Source: Dulcicalothrix desertica PCC 7102 | GTDB lineage: Bacteria > Cyanobacteriota > Cyanobacteriia > Cyanobacteriales > Nostocaceae | DNA: 64,000 nucleotides | Reading direction: 5' to 3' | NCBI RefSeq assembly: GCF_003991905.1 | Contig: NZ_RSCL01000014.1 | Span: 186,001-250,000, forward strand | In this document: positions 53,614 through 62,610 of the stretch, in pieces | How positions within the stretch are numbered: position 1 is the stretch's first letter | Layout: the number at the start of each line of letters is the position of its first letter | The notes under the pieces: model-generated | Seen by the model: only the letters and a program-made list of their open reading frames with translations | What the model was told of the DNA's origin: nothing | Database searches by the model: none | Made by a program: the position numbers and the translations under genes

Positions 53614-53966
53614 ATAGTTTTCACTATTTATTTTCCTCCTAGATACAAATACGGATTATTGCCAACAAACCATTATTCAGCATATGTTTTACCGATCCCC
53701 AAGCCAATTTTGCCTTTATATTTATTTTATGTTTGTGTTATATTTTTCAACTTTTTGGTTACAATTACGATACATAAAGCTAAATTAGACTCTTGGGAAT
53801 CACCCTTTAAAAGCAATTGGGATCAAAGCTAACATTACCGCTATAGATTTGTCCTAAATTCGCTCATCATCCATTAGATAGAAAGTTTTTACATTTTTAT
53901 AGCTTTTTTAACTTTTTCTACCTCTTTTGACTTATTTGACGTATGTATATTTTATCTAAAATCTAG
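53614..53966. other. gene-free AT-rich region
   Basis: About 350 bases between two leftward genes. No gene or convincing structure; a promoter for the cysteine-containing gene is expected here. Confidence 0.5.
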
Positions 53967-54518
53967 CTAAAACCTTTTTGCCGCGCATAATGCACAAACT
54001 CCCCAACGTTCTAGTTCACCCGAAGGAGTCGGAGCTTGACATTGCGGACAAAGTGGTAAGTTTTGTGAACTAGTTTGTACTTTTTTAACCCAGCTATCAA
54101 AAGCTGTATTTACAGCATTACTACCTATTGCTGGAATATCCTTCTCTACAGTTTTAGAGATATTTTGTTCTAAATAGCATGGATGTTCTTGATGTGAAGC
54201 TCTTCTTGGTTTTATGATGCGGGTGCTACTATTCCAACCAGCAGTAGAAAAATGAATGTCGGTTAACGGTGCCGATAGTTTTTGATTTACCTTTATAAGT
54301 AAGGTTTTGCGCTCAAACGTCAAAGTTTGTGCCCATGCAGCACTAGATGTTGCAACCCGCAAAACATCACGATGGATAGAAATAGGACGAGTATGTAGTG
54401 CAATAGAACTACCGACAATATCATGCCAGCATTTGAGCAAAATTTGTAAAGGTGGAGTTTGCCAGTGACCCCGCGCTTGTAAAAGTTTTAATACATCGCT
54501 TACAGTTCTGAAAGCCAT
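53967..54518 (-). CDS. dciA: DUF721/DciA-family protein with C-terminal zinc ribbon
   Basis: A 183-residue protein. The DUF721 domain (about 5-90) contains LLKCWHDIVGSSIALHTRPI, DVLRVATSSAAWAQTLTFER and LLIKVNQKL. DciA is the ancestral bacterial loader of the replicative helicase DnaB, found in species without DnaC/DnaI. The C-terminal segment has a CPQCQ...CALC double CxxC (about 160-180), a zinc ribbon added in cyanobacteria. The middle (95-150) is low complexity. It is divergent from the membrane protein at 54606, an arrangement I recall from other cyanobacteria. Confidence 0.82.
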   Translation of the reverse strand: MAFRTVSDVLKLLQARGHWQTPPLQILLKCWHDIVGSSIALHTRPISIHRDVLRVATSSAAWAQTLTFERKTLLIKVNQKLSAPLTDIHFSTAGWNSSTRIIKPRRASHQEHPCYLEQNISKTVEKDIPAIGSNAVNTAFDSWVKKVQTSSQNLPLCPQCQAPTPSGELERWGVCALCAAKRF

Positions 54519-54605
54519 CGAATTTAATTTGAGGGATATTATAAAGACTAAGCGTAAATTATTTTTTTACTTTTTAAAGTCTTATAGCTTGAAAGTGAGT
54601 TGTTC

Positions 54606-55856
54606 ATGAGTCAAAACCCCCTGATGCATCTGGGTAGTCAATTTTCTAAAACACCCGGCTTGAAACCACCACTAGCAGCAGCACTAGCTAGTTTGGAAGT
54701 ACAACTCGACCGAGAGTTAGCAAGATACAGGCGTACACGAACTGGTGGATATCGTGCTTCTGCCCAAAGCTCAAAAGACAAAAATAGTAGTGCAATTGGA
54801 CTACAATATTTAACTCCGGTAGCTGACACGATACCATTTGATACAGCTATACCGAGTTTAGACGAAAATATTAGTGAAACTGCTATATCCGAAACGAATG
54901 TTACACCAGTAACTTATATAAACGAAATAACCACGACGCCCCCACCACCACCCCCACCTCCACCAAGTCCCAGAGTTGCGGTTACACCTGACCCAATACC
55001 TGACCCAATAAAAGAGACGGCGCCATCACCATTATCTAGTAGTGCTAGCATTGTTCCAGTTACTACAATCAAAGCCTCTACAGACGAAAGTGTAGAGTCT
55101 AGCACTCATCAAAATCAACCCGATGATTATTTAGAGTCATCGGAGGCATTATTACGGAGTTTGACAGAAGAGGCGCCTAAACCACAAAAGCGACCAAAAA
55201 GCAACAGTGATAGTTTGCTTTCGCCTTTAGGTATTGGTTCTATTTTATTATTCTTAATGGCAAGTATAATTTTGGGCGCTGTTGTACTAAATCCAAAACT
55301 TCTGCCACAATTTAGTCTTGGTGGTTTGTTTAAACGCGATGGTTCAACTGCAACTAATAGTGATATAGGTAGCCCAAGTAGTGACGGCAATACAAAAACA
55401 GTCGCTCAACCACAGCTAACACCTATAACTAGATATCCCAACCTTGCTTCATACGAATTCCCAGAGGTTAAGAGTCCTAATGATGTTGTTGGCTTGACCC
55501 CCAAACCAAAACCTACTCCAACTGTGGCGCCTCCTCCAACTCCTCAAAATGTGGCGCCTCCTGTAGTCCCTGCCATATCCGTTCCAACAACTCAGGCACC
55601 AGTAGCTATTACACCTACACCCACACCTACAGATATTCCTATCTCTGAAATTAAACCTTCAAGTGATGGGTTTTATCATGTAATTATAGACAACACTAGC
55701 GAAGGCGCCTTTGCTAACGCTCGTAAAGTAGTGCCAGATGCATATTTGTCACCCGATGGCAAGTTAATTTATCTCGGAGCAATTAAAAACAAAGAGAAAG
55801 TTCAGGAATTGCTTAATGAGGTTAGGCAAAAAGGCCTCAACGGCAGAGTCAAATAA
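54606..55856 (+). CDS. single-pass membrane protein, Pro-rich with SPOR-like C-terminus
   Basis: A 416-residue protein starting at ATG 54606 (MSQNPLMHLGSQF). The N-terminal 200 residues are cytosolic, Ser/Thr/Pro-rich, with a nine-Pro run at about 117-127 (PPPPPPPPPS). One membrane helix lies at about 208-230. A Pro/Thr-rich linker follows (about 265-345, VAPPPTPQNVAPPVV) and then a C-terminal domain (345-416, GFYHVIIDNTSEGAFANARK and the ending GLNGRVK), which has the beta-alpha-beta shape of SPOR domains. It probably spans the inner membrane and contacts peptidoglycan. Divergent from dciA. Confidence 0.75.
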   Translation: MSQNPLMHLGSQFSKTPGLKPPLAAALASLEVQLDRELARYRRTRTGGYRASAQSSKDKNSSAIGLQYLTPVADTIPFDTAIPSLDENISETAISETNVTPVTYINEITTTPPPPPPPPPSPRVAVTPDPIPDPIKETAPSPLSSSASIVPVTTIKASTDESVESSTHQNQPDDYLESSEALLRSLTEEAPKPQKRPKSNSDSLLSPLGIGSILLFLMASIILGAVVLNPKLLPQFSLGGLFKRDGSTATNSDIGSPSSDGNTKTVAQPQLTPITRYPNLASYEFPEVKSPNDVVGLTPKPKPTPTVAPPPTPQNVAPPVVPAISVPTTQAPVAITPTPTPTDIPISEIKPSSDGFYHVIIDNTSEGAFANARKVVPDAYLSPDGKLIYLGAIKNKEKVQELLNEVRQKGLNGRVK

Positions 55857-55919
55857 ATGTAGAGACTGTATTCATACAGTCTCATTATTCACGTCTCATT
55901 ATTAAAGTAGGAAATAATT

Positions 55920-56600
55920 ATGGGATTTTTAGATAGAATTACACGTGTGGTGCGTTCAAACGTCAATAGTTGGGCCGCTGCTTCGGAAGACCCAGAAAAA
56001 GTTTTGCTTTCTGCCGTAATTGAAATGCAGGATAATTTAATTCAGTTACGACAGGCTGTTGCTAGCGCTATTGCTACACAAAAACGTACTGAACGTCAAG
56101 CTGCTAATGCTACTGAAGCTTCCGAAGAATGGTACAGACGTTCAAAACTTGCTCTTGGACAAGGTAACGAAACCCTTGCCCGTGAAGCGCTTGTTAAACG
56201 CAAGAGTTATCAAGATACCGCAATTTTGCTGAATACCCAAATTCAGCAACAAAACAGTGTAGTTGTTACACTAAAAAAGGATATGCGAGCTATCGAACTT
56301 AAAATAGCTGAAATCAAGACTAAAAAGGACATGTATATTGCGCGTGCGCGTTCGGCACAAGCGTCATTACGTCTCCAACAACTTGTGGGAGAGCTAGAAA
56401 GTGGTTCTACAAGCGTTTTTGAGCGTGTTGAAGATAAAATTATACAACTCGAAGCTCAAAAAGAAGTATCCTATATTACTCATGAAGATAATTTAGAAAA
56501 GAAATTTTTAGCTTTGGAATTAAGTAATAATGATATAGATACTGAACTTAAAGCAATTAAGGCTCAAATCTCAAAAAGCACTATTACTGAGAGTGACTAG
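55920..56600 (+). CDS. pspA: PspA/IM30 family protein
   Basis: A 226-residue coiled-coil ESCRT-III-like membrane-remodelling protein. The N-terminal amphipathic helix GFLDRITRVVRSNVNSWAAA binds membranes. It is followed by hairpin helices (NLIQLRQAVASAIATQKRTE) and a central ARSAQASLRLQQLVGELESG. It lacks the extra C-terminal helix of Vipp1, so it fits PspA. It lies 202 bp before a longer paralogue. Its role in membrane stress is likely; the regulator is not visible. Start ATG 55920. Confidence 0.85.
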   Translation: MGFLDRITRVVRSNVNSWAAASEDPEKVLLSAVIEMQDNLIQLRQAVASAIATQKRTERQAANATEASEEWYRRSKLALGQGNETLAREALVKRKSYQDTAILLNTQIQQQNSVVVTLKKDMRAIELKIAEIKTKKDMYIARARSAQASLRLQQLVGELESGSTSVFERVEDKIIQLEAQKEVSYITHEDNLEKKFLALELSNNDIDTELKAIKAQISKSTITESD

Positions 56601-56802
56601 TAATATATAATACTGTAATGATGAAAATAATATTAATACGCATGTGCGGAAATTTGAGCGTATCTTAAGAAGAAAGATATTAAGGGGGGTGTTTGCTGCA
56701 CAATCTCGCATAAGAAAGATTAAATTTAAAGAATGGCAGATAGTTAATAGTAAAAATCCAAATCGTTCTTGAAAGTAAGCGTAAGTCTCAAAGGAAAAAA
56801 TT

Positions 56803-57600
56803 ATGGGTTTATTCGACAGAATTAGACGAGTGGTCAGTTCAAACCTCAACGACATGGTGAGCAAAGCTGAAGACCCTGAGAAAATGCTGGAACAAGCGAT
56901 TCTGGAAATGCAGGAGGACTTGGTACAGTTACGTCAGGGTGTTGCACAGGCTATTGCAGCACAAAAGCGTACTGAAAAGCAATATAACGATGCCCAAAAC
57001 GAAATCAATAAGTGGCAACGTAACGCACAGCTAGCTTTACAAAAGGGTGACGAGAACTTAGCTCGTCAAGCTTTAGAAAGGAAAAAATCTTTTACAGATT
57101 CTGGAAGCGCGCTGAAAGAAAGCTTAGACCAGCAAACAACCCAAGTTGAAACTCTCAAACGTAGTTTAATTCAACTTGAGAGCAAAATTTCTGAAGCCAA
57201 AACTAAGAAGGAGATGCTCAAAGCTCGTATTACCGCAGCTAAAGCACAAGAACAACTTCAGGGTATGGTGCGCGGTATGAATACATCTAGCGCGATGTCA
57301 GCTTTTGAGCGGATGGAAGAAAAAGTCCTGATGCAAGAAGCACGCGCTCAGTCCGCAGGAGAATTGGCAGGCGCCGATTTAGAGACTCAGTTTGCTAAAT
57401 TAGAAGCAGGTAGCGACGTTGACGATGAGTTAGCTGCACTCAAAGCCCAAATGACATTAGGCCCAGCGCAAGCGCCAAATCAACCCCAACTACCCGGACA
57501 AACCACCGCACAACCACAGTCATCAACATCAACGCCAAAATCAGAAGAAGTTGTTGATGCCGAACTAGAATCGCTCCGTAAACAACTAGACAACATGTAA
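56803..57600 (+). CDS. vipp1: Vipp1 (IM30) thylakoid membrane protein
   Basis: A 265-residue PspA-family member with the N-terminal helix MGLFDRIRRVVSSNLNDMVS and the conserved EDPEKMLEQAILEMQEDLVQ. A flexible Pro/Gln/Ser-rich linker (about 218-248) leads to a final helix VVDAELESLRKQLDN, the extension that defines Vipp1. It forms rings and rods and supports thylakoid membrane maintenance. It lies directly after the pspA paralogue; whether they share a transcript is unclear because of the 202-bp gap. A terminator follows at 57643. Confidence 0.88.
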   Translation: MGLFDRIRRVVSSNLNDMVSKAEDPEKMLEQAILEMQEDLVQLRQGVAQAIAAQKRTEKQYNDAQNEINKWQRNAQLALQKGDENLARQALERKKSFTDSGSALKESLDQQTTQVETLKRSLIQLESKISEAKTKKEMLKARITAAKAQEQLQGMVRGMNTSSAMSAFERMEEKVLMQEARAQSAGELAGADLETQFAKLEAGSDVDDELAALKAQMTLGPAQAPNQPQLPGQTTAQPQSSTSTPKSEEVVDAELESLRKQLDNM

Positions 57601-57642
57601 GAATATATACAGTTTGTATTTTTACAAAATATTTCATTTTTA

Positions 57643-57676
57643 AATCCCACAAAGTTATATTTGTGGGATTTTGTTA
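57643..57676 (+). terminator. intrinsic terminator of vipp1
   Basis: AATCCCACAAA and TTTGTGGGATT form a perfect 11-bp stem with a 6-base loop, followed by TTGTTA. Confidence 0.85.
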
Positions 57677-57700
57677 TCTAATCTGCGATAATCTTTAATA

Positions 57701-58045
57701 ATGAATTACGACACCGCGCGCAAAGTCCTTATTGACCAAGCGATTACAAATTTAGACAATCCCGATGCCTTGCTGACACGAATGCAGCAGGGTAAACCTC
57801 CCGTTCCAGGTCAAATAACATCCATACTATTAGCTTTAAAAGTGGCGTTTGAAGCTCTTAAAGAAGCCACTACTTTAGACCGAGAACTTACGTATGCTTT
57901 ATACCTATTATCTTTAAGAACACAACAGTTATTTGCAATTGGGCGTAAAAACGGTATTGACTGGCCTCCTTTATTCAAAGAAGACTTACTAAGAATTTCC
58001 GCAGCTTGCGAAAGCATTTTTTCTGGAACTTGGCAAAACAGTTGA
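57701..58045 (+). CDS. conserved cyanobacterial protein, unknown
   Basis: A 114-residue all-helical soluble protein (TARKVLIDQAITNLDNPDAL, QITSILLALKVAFEALKEAT, LTYALYLLSLRTQQLFAIGR). No catalytic motif. The pattern with 'NPDALLTRMQQGKPPVPGQI' looks conserved, but I cannot name a family. It begins 100 bp after the vipp1 gene and past a terminator, so it is probably independent. A long inverted repeat lies directly downstream. Confidence 0.7.
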   Translation: MNYDTARKVLIDQAITNLDNPDALLTRMQQGKPPVPGQITSILLALKVAFEALKEATTLDRELTYALYLLSLRTQQLFAIGRKNGIDWPPLFKEDLLRISAACESIFSGTWQNS

Positions 58046-58047
58046 AA

Positions 58048-58114
58048 GTGCGCTCGTGCTGAGTTCTGAGTAGTAAGTCAAAGAACTGCGCGTCTCCACT
58101 CAGCACGAGCGCAC
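58048..58114. repeat. 16-bp perfect inverted repeat between convergent genes
   Basis: GTGCGCTCGTGCTGAG (58048-58063) and CTCAGCACGAGCGCAC (58099-58114) pair perfectly around 35 bases. It is G+C-rich against an AT-rich background and starts 2 bases after the stop of the gene at 57701. It likely acts as a two-way terminator and may be an interspersed repeat. Confidence 0.75.
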
Positions 58115-58132
58115 TCCTTACTCCTCACTTTC

Positions 58133-58726
58133 TTATCGGTTTCTTAATTCTGCTTCGAGTTTATCGATATCGCTTTTTAATAGTACAGTCATCTGTCCTG
58201 TAAAAGCCTTACCATTTTTGGGTTTAGCTATTTCCATCCAGTAAGCATAGCGGTCTCCCATTCTTAACTGACCGCGTAATGCTTCACGAACAGGTGACGA
58301 AGCTAAACGTGCTGAATTTATTGCACTTTGGTTTGGATAATCGTAAATTAATTGCGCGCGTTTAAAATCTTGATATACATCTAAACCATAAATTATTCTT
58401 AGTGATTCCTGTAAACGCTCAAAACTCATTCCGTTAATAGCATCATACATTGATAGTCTTTCTGTACGTATTTTACTACGGTCTCTGGAAAAACTAACGG
58501 CGCCTGGAGGTAGTACAGATGCTTGGAAAGTAAATCGTTGTGCTGCGGTGTCACTTCTGTTTATTAAAAAACGTTCACCTGGCTTCGGTTTGAGTGTAGC
58601 ATGTCCTTTTAACCAGGCGCCTACTTCTTCGGTACTTTGTCCTGGCAATGCTAGCACATGGTTTGTAAAAGCTAAAAAAGTAAAAGGTAATAGCCAGAGG
58701 GAAATTAATTGCTTGTTTAGTTTCAT
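58133..58726 (-). CDS. exported protein of unknown function
   Basis: A 197-residue protein with a signal peptide (1-27, ending VLA before LPGQS). The mature domain is alpha/beta with STEEVGAWLKGHATLKPKPG, RIIYGLDVYQDFKRAQLIYD and a C-terminal helix KSDIDKLEAELRN. No cysteines, and no family recognised. Probably periplasmic. It is convergent with the helical protein gene across a long inverted repeat. Confidence 0.75.
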   Translation of the reverse strand: MKLNKQLISLWLLPFTFLAFTNHVLALPGQSTEEVGAWLKGHATLKPKPGERFLINRSDTAAQRFTFQASVLPPGAVSFSRDRSKIRTERLSMYDAINGMSFERLQESLRIIYGLDVYQDFKRAQLIYDYPNQSAINSARLASSPVREALRGQLRMGDRYAYWMEIAKPKNGKAFTGQMTVLLKSDIDKLEAELRNR

Positions 58727-58969
58727 ATTTCTTTATCAAGTTAAGGGATTATACTGAGATACCCCTGGTATCAATATGGGGTAATATTAGTTTTCCCTTT
58801 TTTGATAGAATTCTCTTCACACAGGCAAAAACCTTTATGTACTACATAACCAAATACTTTATCAACGATATAAATAACAAAACGAAAGGGCAGACAAAAT
58901 AAAATTGTCCGCCCTAGAACATATGCAATAATTTAGGGTAGATGAATTATAGCACTCTTAACAAGACTA

Positions 58970-60034
58970 TCAATACCTAACATACCGATCAAAGTCATCA
59001 AACATATCCTCTAAAAGCTCATCCATCATTTCTTGCTGTAATGAGCGTAAAATCTCAGGCCCCTGTAGAAACTGCTTGACAGAAATTTTACTTTGGTTAA
59101 AGTCTTGGGCGTAATCACGTATCTGAGATATTATATTGATTTGATTTTCGAGTTGTTCGGTAATTGTATCCAGCGGCTCAACTCCTTGTTTTCTAAATTT
59201 TCGGAAATCTGTTACCATTCCCCCTTGAGGTGTCTTTTTCGCTTCTCTAAGTGATTTCTTCAAACTTTCAAATTGCGTTTTGAGAACTCCATTTTGCTGC
59301 TCGATACGTAGACACTTGCGACTTAAGTCATCTTCACTACTACTATCTATTTGTTCTCCAACTTGATACTGTTGCTCAATTTCTAAAAGTCTTGCTAAAT
59401 CTCCTTCAGTATACGCTCGATTAATTTCTTTCATTATTTCTGTATGACGCTCTTGAGTTTCACTGTCACTAGCTTTATCTGGGTGAAAAACTTCAGCTAA
59501 CCGCAAAAATATATGACGAATTTTTTTAGAAGATTCGCTACGACTTGCAGACGCAGATTGTGCTTCTGTATCTGATTGATAATAATAGTGCTGGTGTGAT
59601 TGATTTGATTCATTAAAATCTTCGTCACCATCAAATTTTTCTTCTATTTCTATTTCTTCAAGTTCAATAGGCTGAGGACTAATGATTTCTGCATATTGTA
59701 AACTACGATAAATTTCTTCAACTTTGTTTTTATTTTGCTTGTTTAGCTTTTTATTTTTAAGAATTTCATTAAATATCGCGTGAATTTCTTTATCAATAAC
59801 TGCTATTTTCTGAATATTTGGAGTTGCTCGACCATACACTTCTGTTGCAACAGTACGCATTTGCTCTATAAATTTATCTAACTCCGTGCGTTTCTTCTTT
59901 ATTTGCTTCAGCAGCTTTTGGTGTTCAATTTCAAGACCTTCCAAACGTAGGTGGACTTGGCTCGGCGCCAAAGTGGTGGTCGCGGTAGTGCTACTAGTCG
60001 TGCGTTTTAAAGTTGGTGAAGATTTTCGAGACAT
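58970..60034 (-). CDS. J-domain protein
   Basis: A 354-residue protein. The N-terminal 120 residues are coiled-coil. An acidic/Gln-Ser-rich stretch (about 125-165, EFDGDEDFNESNQSHQHYYY) follows. The J domain is at about 175-235, with RLAEVFHPDKASDSE (HPD intact), followed by helix KEINRAYTEGDLARLLEIEQ. The rest is coiled-coil. The HPD loop stimulates a DnaK partner, so it should be a specialised Hsp40. This domain order (J domain in the middle, no zinc finger) is known from other cyanobacteria. The client is unknown. Confidence 0.82.
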   Translation of the reverse strand: MSRKSSPTLKRTTSSTTATTTLAPSQVHLRLEGLEIEHQKLLKQIKKKRTELDKFIEQMRTVATEVYGRATPNIQKIAVIDKEIHAIFNEILKNKKLNKQNKNKVEEIYRSLQYAEIISPQPIELEEIEIEEKFDGDEDFNESNQSHQHYYYQSDTEAQSASASRSESSKKIRHIFLRLAEVFHPDKASDSETQERHTEIMKEINRAYTEGDLARLLEIEQQYQVGEQIDSSSEDDLSRKCLRIEQQNGVLKTQFESLKKSLREAKKTPQGGMVTDFRKFRKQGVEPLDTITEQLENQINIISQIRDYAQDFNQSKISVKQFLQGPEILRSLQQEMMDELLEDMFDDFDRYVRY

Positions 60035-60191
60035 GAGACCAACGAGTTTTACAGAGGGTGTTTACCGAACATTTTGAACTAAATTCACACAAATTATTAC
60101 AAAAGTTACTTTTCAAAACACAAAATTAATTTTACTGTATTGCCTATTGTACTACTTTAATCCCAAATTACAAATTTATTTCCAGCAGTAA

Positions 60192-61220
60192 TTACTCAGA
60201 CCCTATTGCTACTTTAATTACTTTACGCTCACGCATGTCTACGAAGACCTGCTCTAAATCTTTTAAAGGTCGTTGTTCGCTAATTAGTAATTCAAAAGGA
60301 ATTCTACGACTCGCAATTAGTGACAACGCTTCACGTACAAAATAAGGCGTGTTATGAAATACACCTTTAATTGTCAGTTCGCTGTAATGTAACACCTCTG
60401 TACTTACAGAAATATTTGTATTTTTAGGACATCCGCCAAATAAGTTTACAGTGGCGCCAGGACGGGCACAAGCAATAGCTGTCTCCCATACAGTTTTATC
60501 TCCTGTTGCTTCAATAACTATATCGGCGCCGTAACCATCTGTTAATTCTTTGACTCTTTCTGCAATATCTGGCACCCCATGATAATTAAAAGTTTCTGCT
60601 GCCCCAAATTTCTTCGCTATCTCTAATCTTTGATCATTACCACCAAAAACTAGTACTGATGCATAGTAGTCTAAAACGAGTTTAGCAACAAACATTAAAC
60701 CAATGGCGCCATCACCAAGCAAAACAACTCTATCACCTGGTTTAATATTCGAGCGGGCAACACCATGCAATACACATGCTAACGGTTCCGTCATTGCTGC
60801 GAGTTGATATGGTACATCAGGCAGCAATAATAAATTCTGCTCAACAATCTGAGCAGGAATTTTAAGATATTGTGCGAATGTACCGTTATTCCAAGTTAAA
60901 TTCGGACAAAGCGAAAATTCTTGCTTTTTACAAAAGAAACAGTTGCCGCAGGGTGCAGAATTATTAGCAACCACAGCGTCACCAATTTTCCATTTGGTGA
61001 CACCAGCACCAACGGCAACAATTTCTCCTGCTGCTTCATGTCCAAATAAAGTCGGAGGTTTTAGCATTTTCGCATGACCACCCCGGCGCCATACCTTTAA
61101 GTCAGTGCCACAAGTGGTTGCAGCATGTACTTTGATAACGACTTCACCTGTATTAGGTATGGGGTCGTTTATGTGTTCAAGTCTTAAATCTTCTTGACCG
61201 TAAAGTAAAGCAGCGAGCAT
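60192..61220 (-). CDS. zinc-dependent alcohol/polyol dehydrogenase
   Basis: A 342-residue medium-chain dehydrogenase. The catalytic zinc site includes C37 (TTCGTDLKVW) and H61/E62 (FGHEAAGE). The structural zinc has C91, C94, C97 and C105 (PCGNCFFCKKQEFSLC). The Rossmann motif is LLGDGAIGLMF. The type is threonine/sorbitol dehydrogenase-like; the substrate is unknown. The start codon ATG 61220 directly follows a CGGGT/ACCCG hairpin and six T, with no room for a ribosome site. Either it is translated as a leaderless transcript, or the repeat has reduced its expression. Confidence 0.88.
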   Translation of the reverse strand: MLAALLYGQEDLRLEHINDPIPNTGEVVIKVHAATTCGTDLKVWRRGGHAKMLKPPTLFGHEAAGEIVAVGAGVTKWKIGDAVVANNSAPCGNCFFCKKQEFSLCPNLTWNNGTFAQYLKIPAQIVEQNLLLLPDVPYQLAAMTEPLACVLHGVARSNIKPGDRVVLLGDGAIGLMFVAKLVLDYYASVLVFGGNDQRLEIAKKFGAAETFNYHGVPDIAERVKELTDGYGADIVIEATGDKTVWETAIACARPGATVNLFGGCPKNTNISVSTEVLHYSELTIKGVFHNTPYFVREALSLIASRRIPFELLISEQRPLKDLEQVFVDMRERKVIKVAIGSE

Positions 61221-61222
61221 AA

Positions 61223-61284
61223 AAAACCGGGTCTCTACCCGAAATTGTTTTTTTACTACAATATCAATAAAGAAACCCGGTTTC
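61223..61284. repeat. paired inverted palindromes (AGAAACCCGGTTTC family), with terminator shape
   Basis: Third copy of the family, in reverse orientation. Arm AAAACCGGGTCTCT (61223-61236) pairs with AGAAACCCGGTTTC (61271-61284). On the minus strand CGGGTAGAGACCCG plus TTTTTT immediately precedes the dehydrogenase ATG, so the repeat has terminator shape in the direction of transcription. Confidence 0.8.
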
Positions 61285-61288
61285 GCTC

Positions 61289-61465
61289 CTATGATTGCGA
61301 AACAACTCCAAGATTTTTAGATTCTCCTGTGGGCACACGACTAACTGTTAGTAAAGAAACTTCTTGGCGACAAGATTGACATAACCAGTAAACTTTACCG
61401 TGGCGAACGTGACGCAACAGCATGGAACTACCGCAACAGGGACAACTGTTAGCTCTCATACTCAT
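61289..61465 (-). CDS. 58-residue zinc-ribbon protein
   Basis: A small protein, MSMRANSCPCCGSSMLLRHV then RHGKVYWLCQSCRQEVSLLT, with two CxxC pairs forming a zinc ribbon. AAGGAG lies 9 bases before ATG 61465. Small ribbons of this type are conserved in cyanobacteria. It ends 68 bases before the dehydrogenase on the same strand, with a repeat containing a terminator shape between. The function is unknown; RNA or DNA contact is possible. Confidence 0.78.
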   Translation of the reverse strand: MSMRANSCPCCGSSMLLRHVRHGKVYWLCQSCRQEVSLLTVSRVPTGESKNLGVVSQS

Positions 61466-61539
61466 ACTATTGTTCTCCTTTTAAATTATTTGACGTTGTT
61501 GATTTGTTCTTGATTTAAGGGCCATGCACGCCCAACTGA

Positions 61540-62610
61540 TTAAAATTTGATTTTGGCTGCGTGAATACGTCCGTTCTGATTAATGCGAGTTTGAATGATT
61601 TTTTCATACACTTGCTCGTATCCATCAACCATGCGAAGCTCGCTAAAGTTGTTTTCTACATGTTTGCGACAGTCATGACGGCTAAGTTGCAGCGCGACAG
61701 GAACCATTGCGGCCATTTCCTCATAACTAGTACAAACCATTCCAGTCACTCCGTGGGCAATAACCTCTGGTACGGCGCCCATATTCATTGCAATCACTGG
61801 CGTACCAGTTGCCATTGATTCAATCATAACCAAACCAAAAGGTTCTCGCCATGTAATTGGAAATAGTGCGAGTGCAGCATTACCTAAAAGTTCGACTTTT
61901 TGGGCATTACTAACTTCTCCTAAAAACTCGATATGCTCACCATCAATATGTGGAGCTATCTCGCGTTCAAAGAATTCTGCATCTACTACATCCACTTTTC
62001 CAGCCATTTTTAGGTGCCATCCAGTTGCACGCGCAATGTTAATTGCATGTTGCGGGCCTTTTTCGGGTGAAAAGCGTCCTAAGAATGCTAAGTAAGGCTT
62101 AGTTAAGAGCGGTTGAGCAATAAATGGATAGTCTTCTAGGTTAATACCGTTGTAAACTGTATCAACGTAATTAAGGTCTATTTGACGTTGAGTGTTGCTA
62201 ATGCTAACAAATGGTTGCTTTTTATGATGCGTGTAAACGTTGATATTTTCACTGTTAAAACTGCCATGCAACGTATGCACCGTTGGTGTTGGTACAAAGT
62301 TAGCGCTTAGTAATGCCGGAACCCCTACATGGGAGTGAATAATGTCGAATTCCTCAGCGCGCTGATAAACTTGGCTTAGTTCGAGCGTTTCGTATGCCGA
62401 ATATTCCCGTAAATTTGGGTCTAAACGTAATGCACGCGGACAAACCGCTTCGAGCTTCGCTAGTGTATATGAATCACCTGACGCGAATAAAGTAACATCG
62501 TGACCTCGACGTACTAATTCATCTGTCAGACGACTCACTACCAGTTCGATGCCTCCGTAAGTTGGAGGTGGAACCCGTTCCCATAAGGGAGCTACTTGAG
62601 CGATTTTCAT
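61540..62610 (-). CDS. GT4-family glycosyltransferase
   Basis: A 356-residue GT-B glycosyltransferase. It begins MKIAQVAPLWERVPPPTYGG, typical of a branch found in cyanobacteria and actinobacteria, then VVSRLTDELVRRGHDVTLFA, IIHSHVGVPALL, FLGRFSPEKGPQHAI and the donor-binding motif EPFGLVMIESMATGTPVI with the E-X7-E pair. It transfers sugar from a nucleotide donor to glycan or glycolipid; the substrate is unknown. No polysaccharide cluster surrounds it. The Kyte-Doolittle profile seems soluble. Confidence 0.9.
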   Translation of the reverse strand: MKIAQVAPLWERVPPPTYGGIELVVSRLTDELVRRGHDVTLFASGDSYTLAKLEAVCPRALRLDPNLREYSAYETLELSQVYQRAEEFDIIHSHVGVPALLSANFVPTPTVHTLHGSFNSENINVYTHHKKQPFVSISNTQRQIDLNYVDTVYNGINLEDYPFIAQPLLTKPYLAFLGRFSPEKGPQHAINIARATGWHLKMAGKVDVVDAEFFEREIAPHIDGEHIEFLGEVSNAQKVELLGNAALALFPITWREPFGLVMIESMATGTPVIAMNMGAVPEVIAHGVTGMVCTSYEEMAAMVPVALQLSRHDCRKHVENNFSELRMVDGYEQVYEKIIQTRINQNGRIHAAKIKF

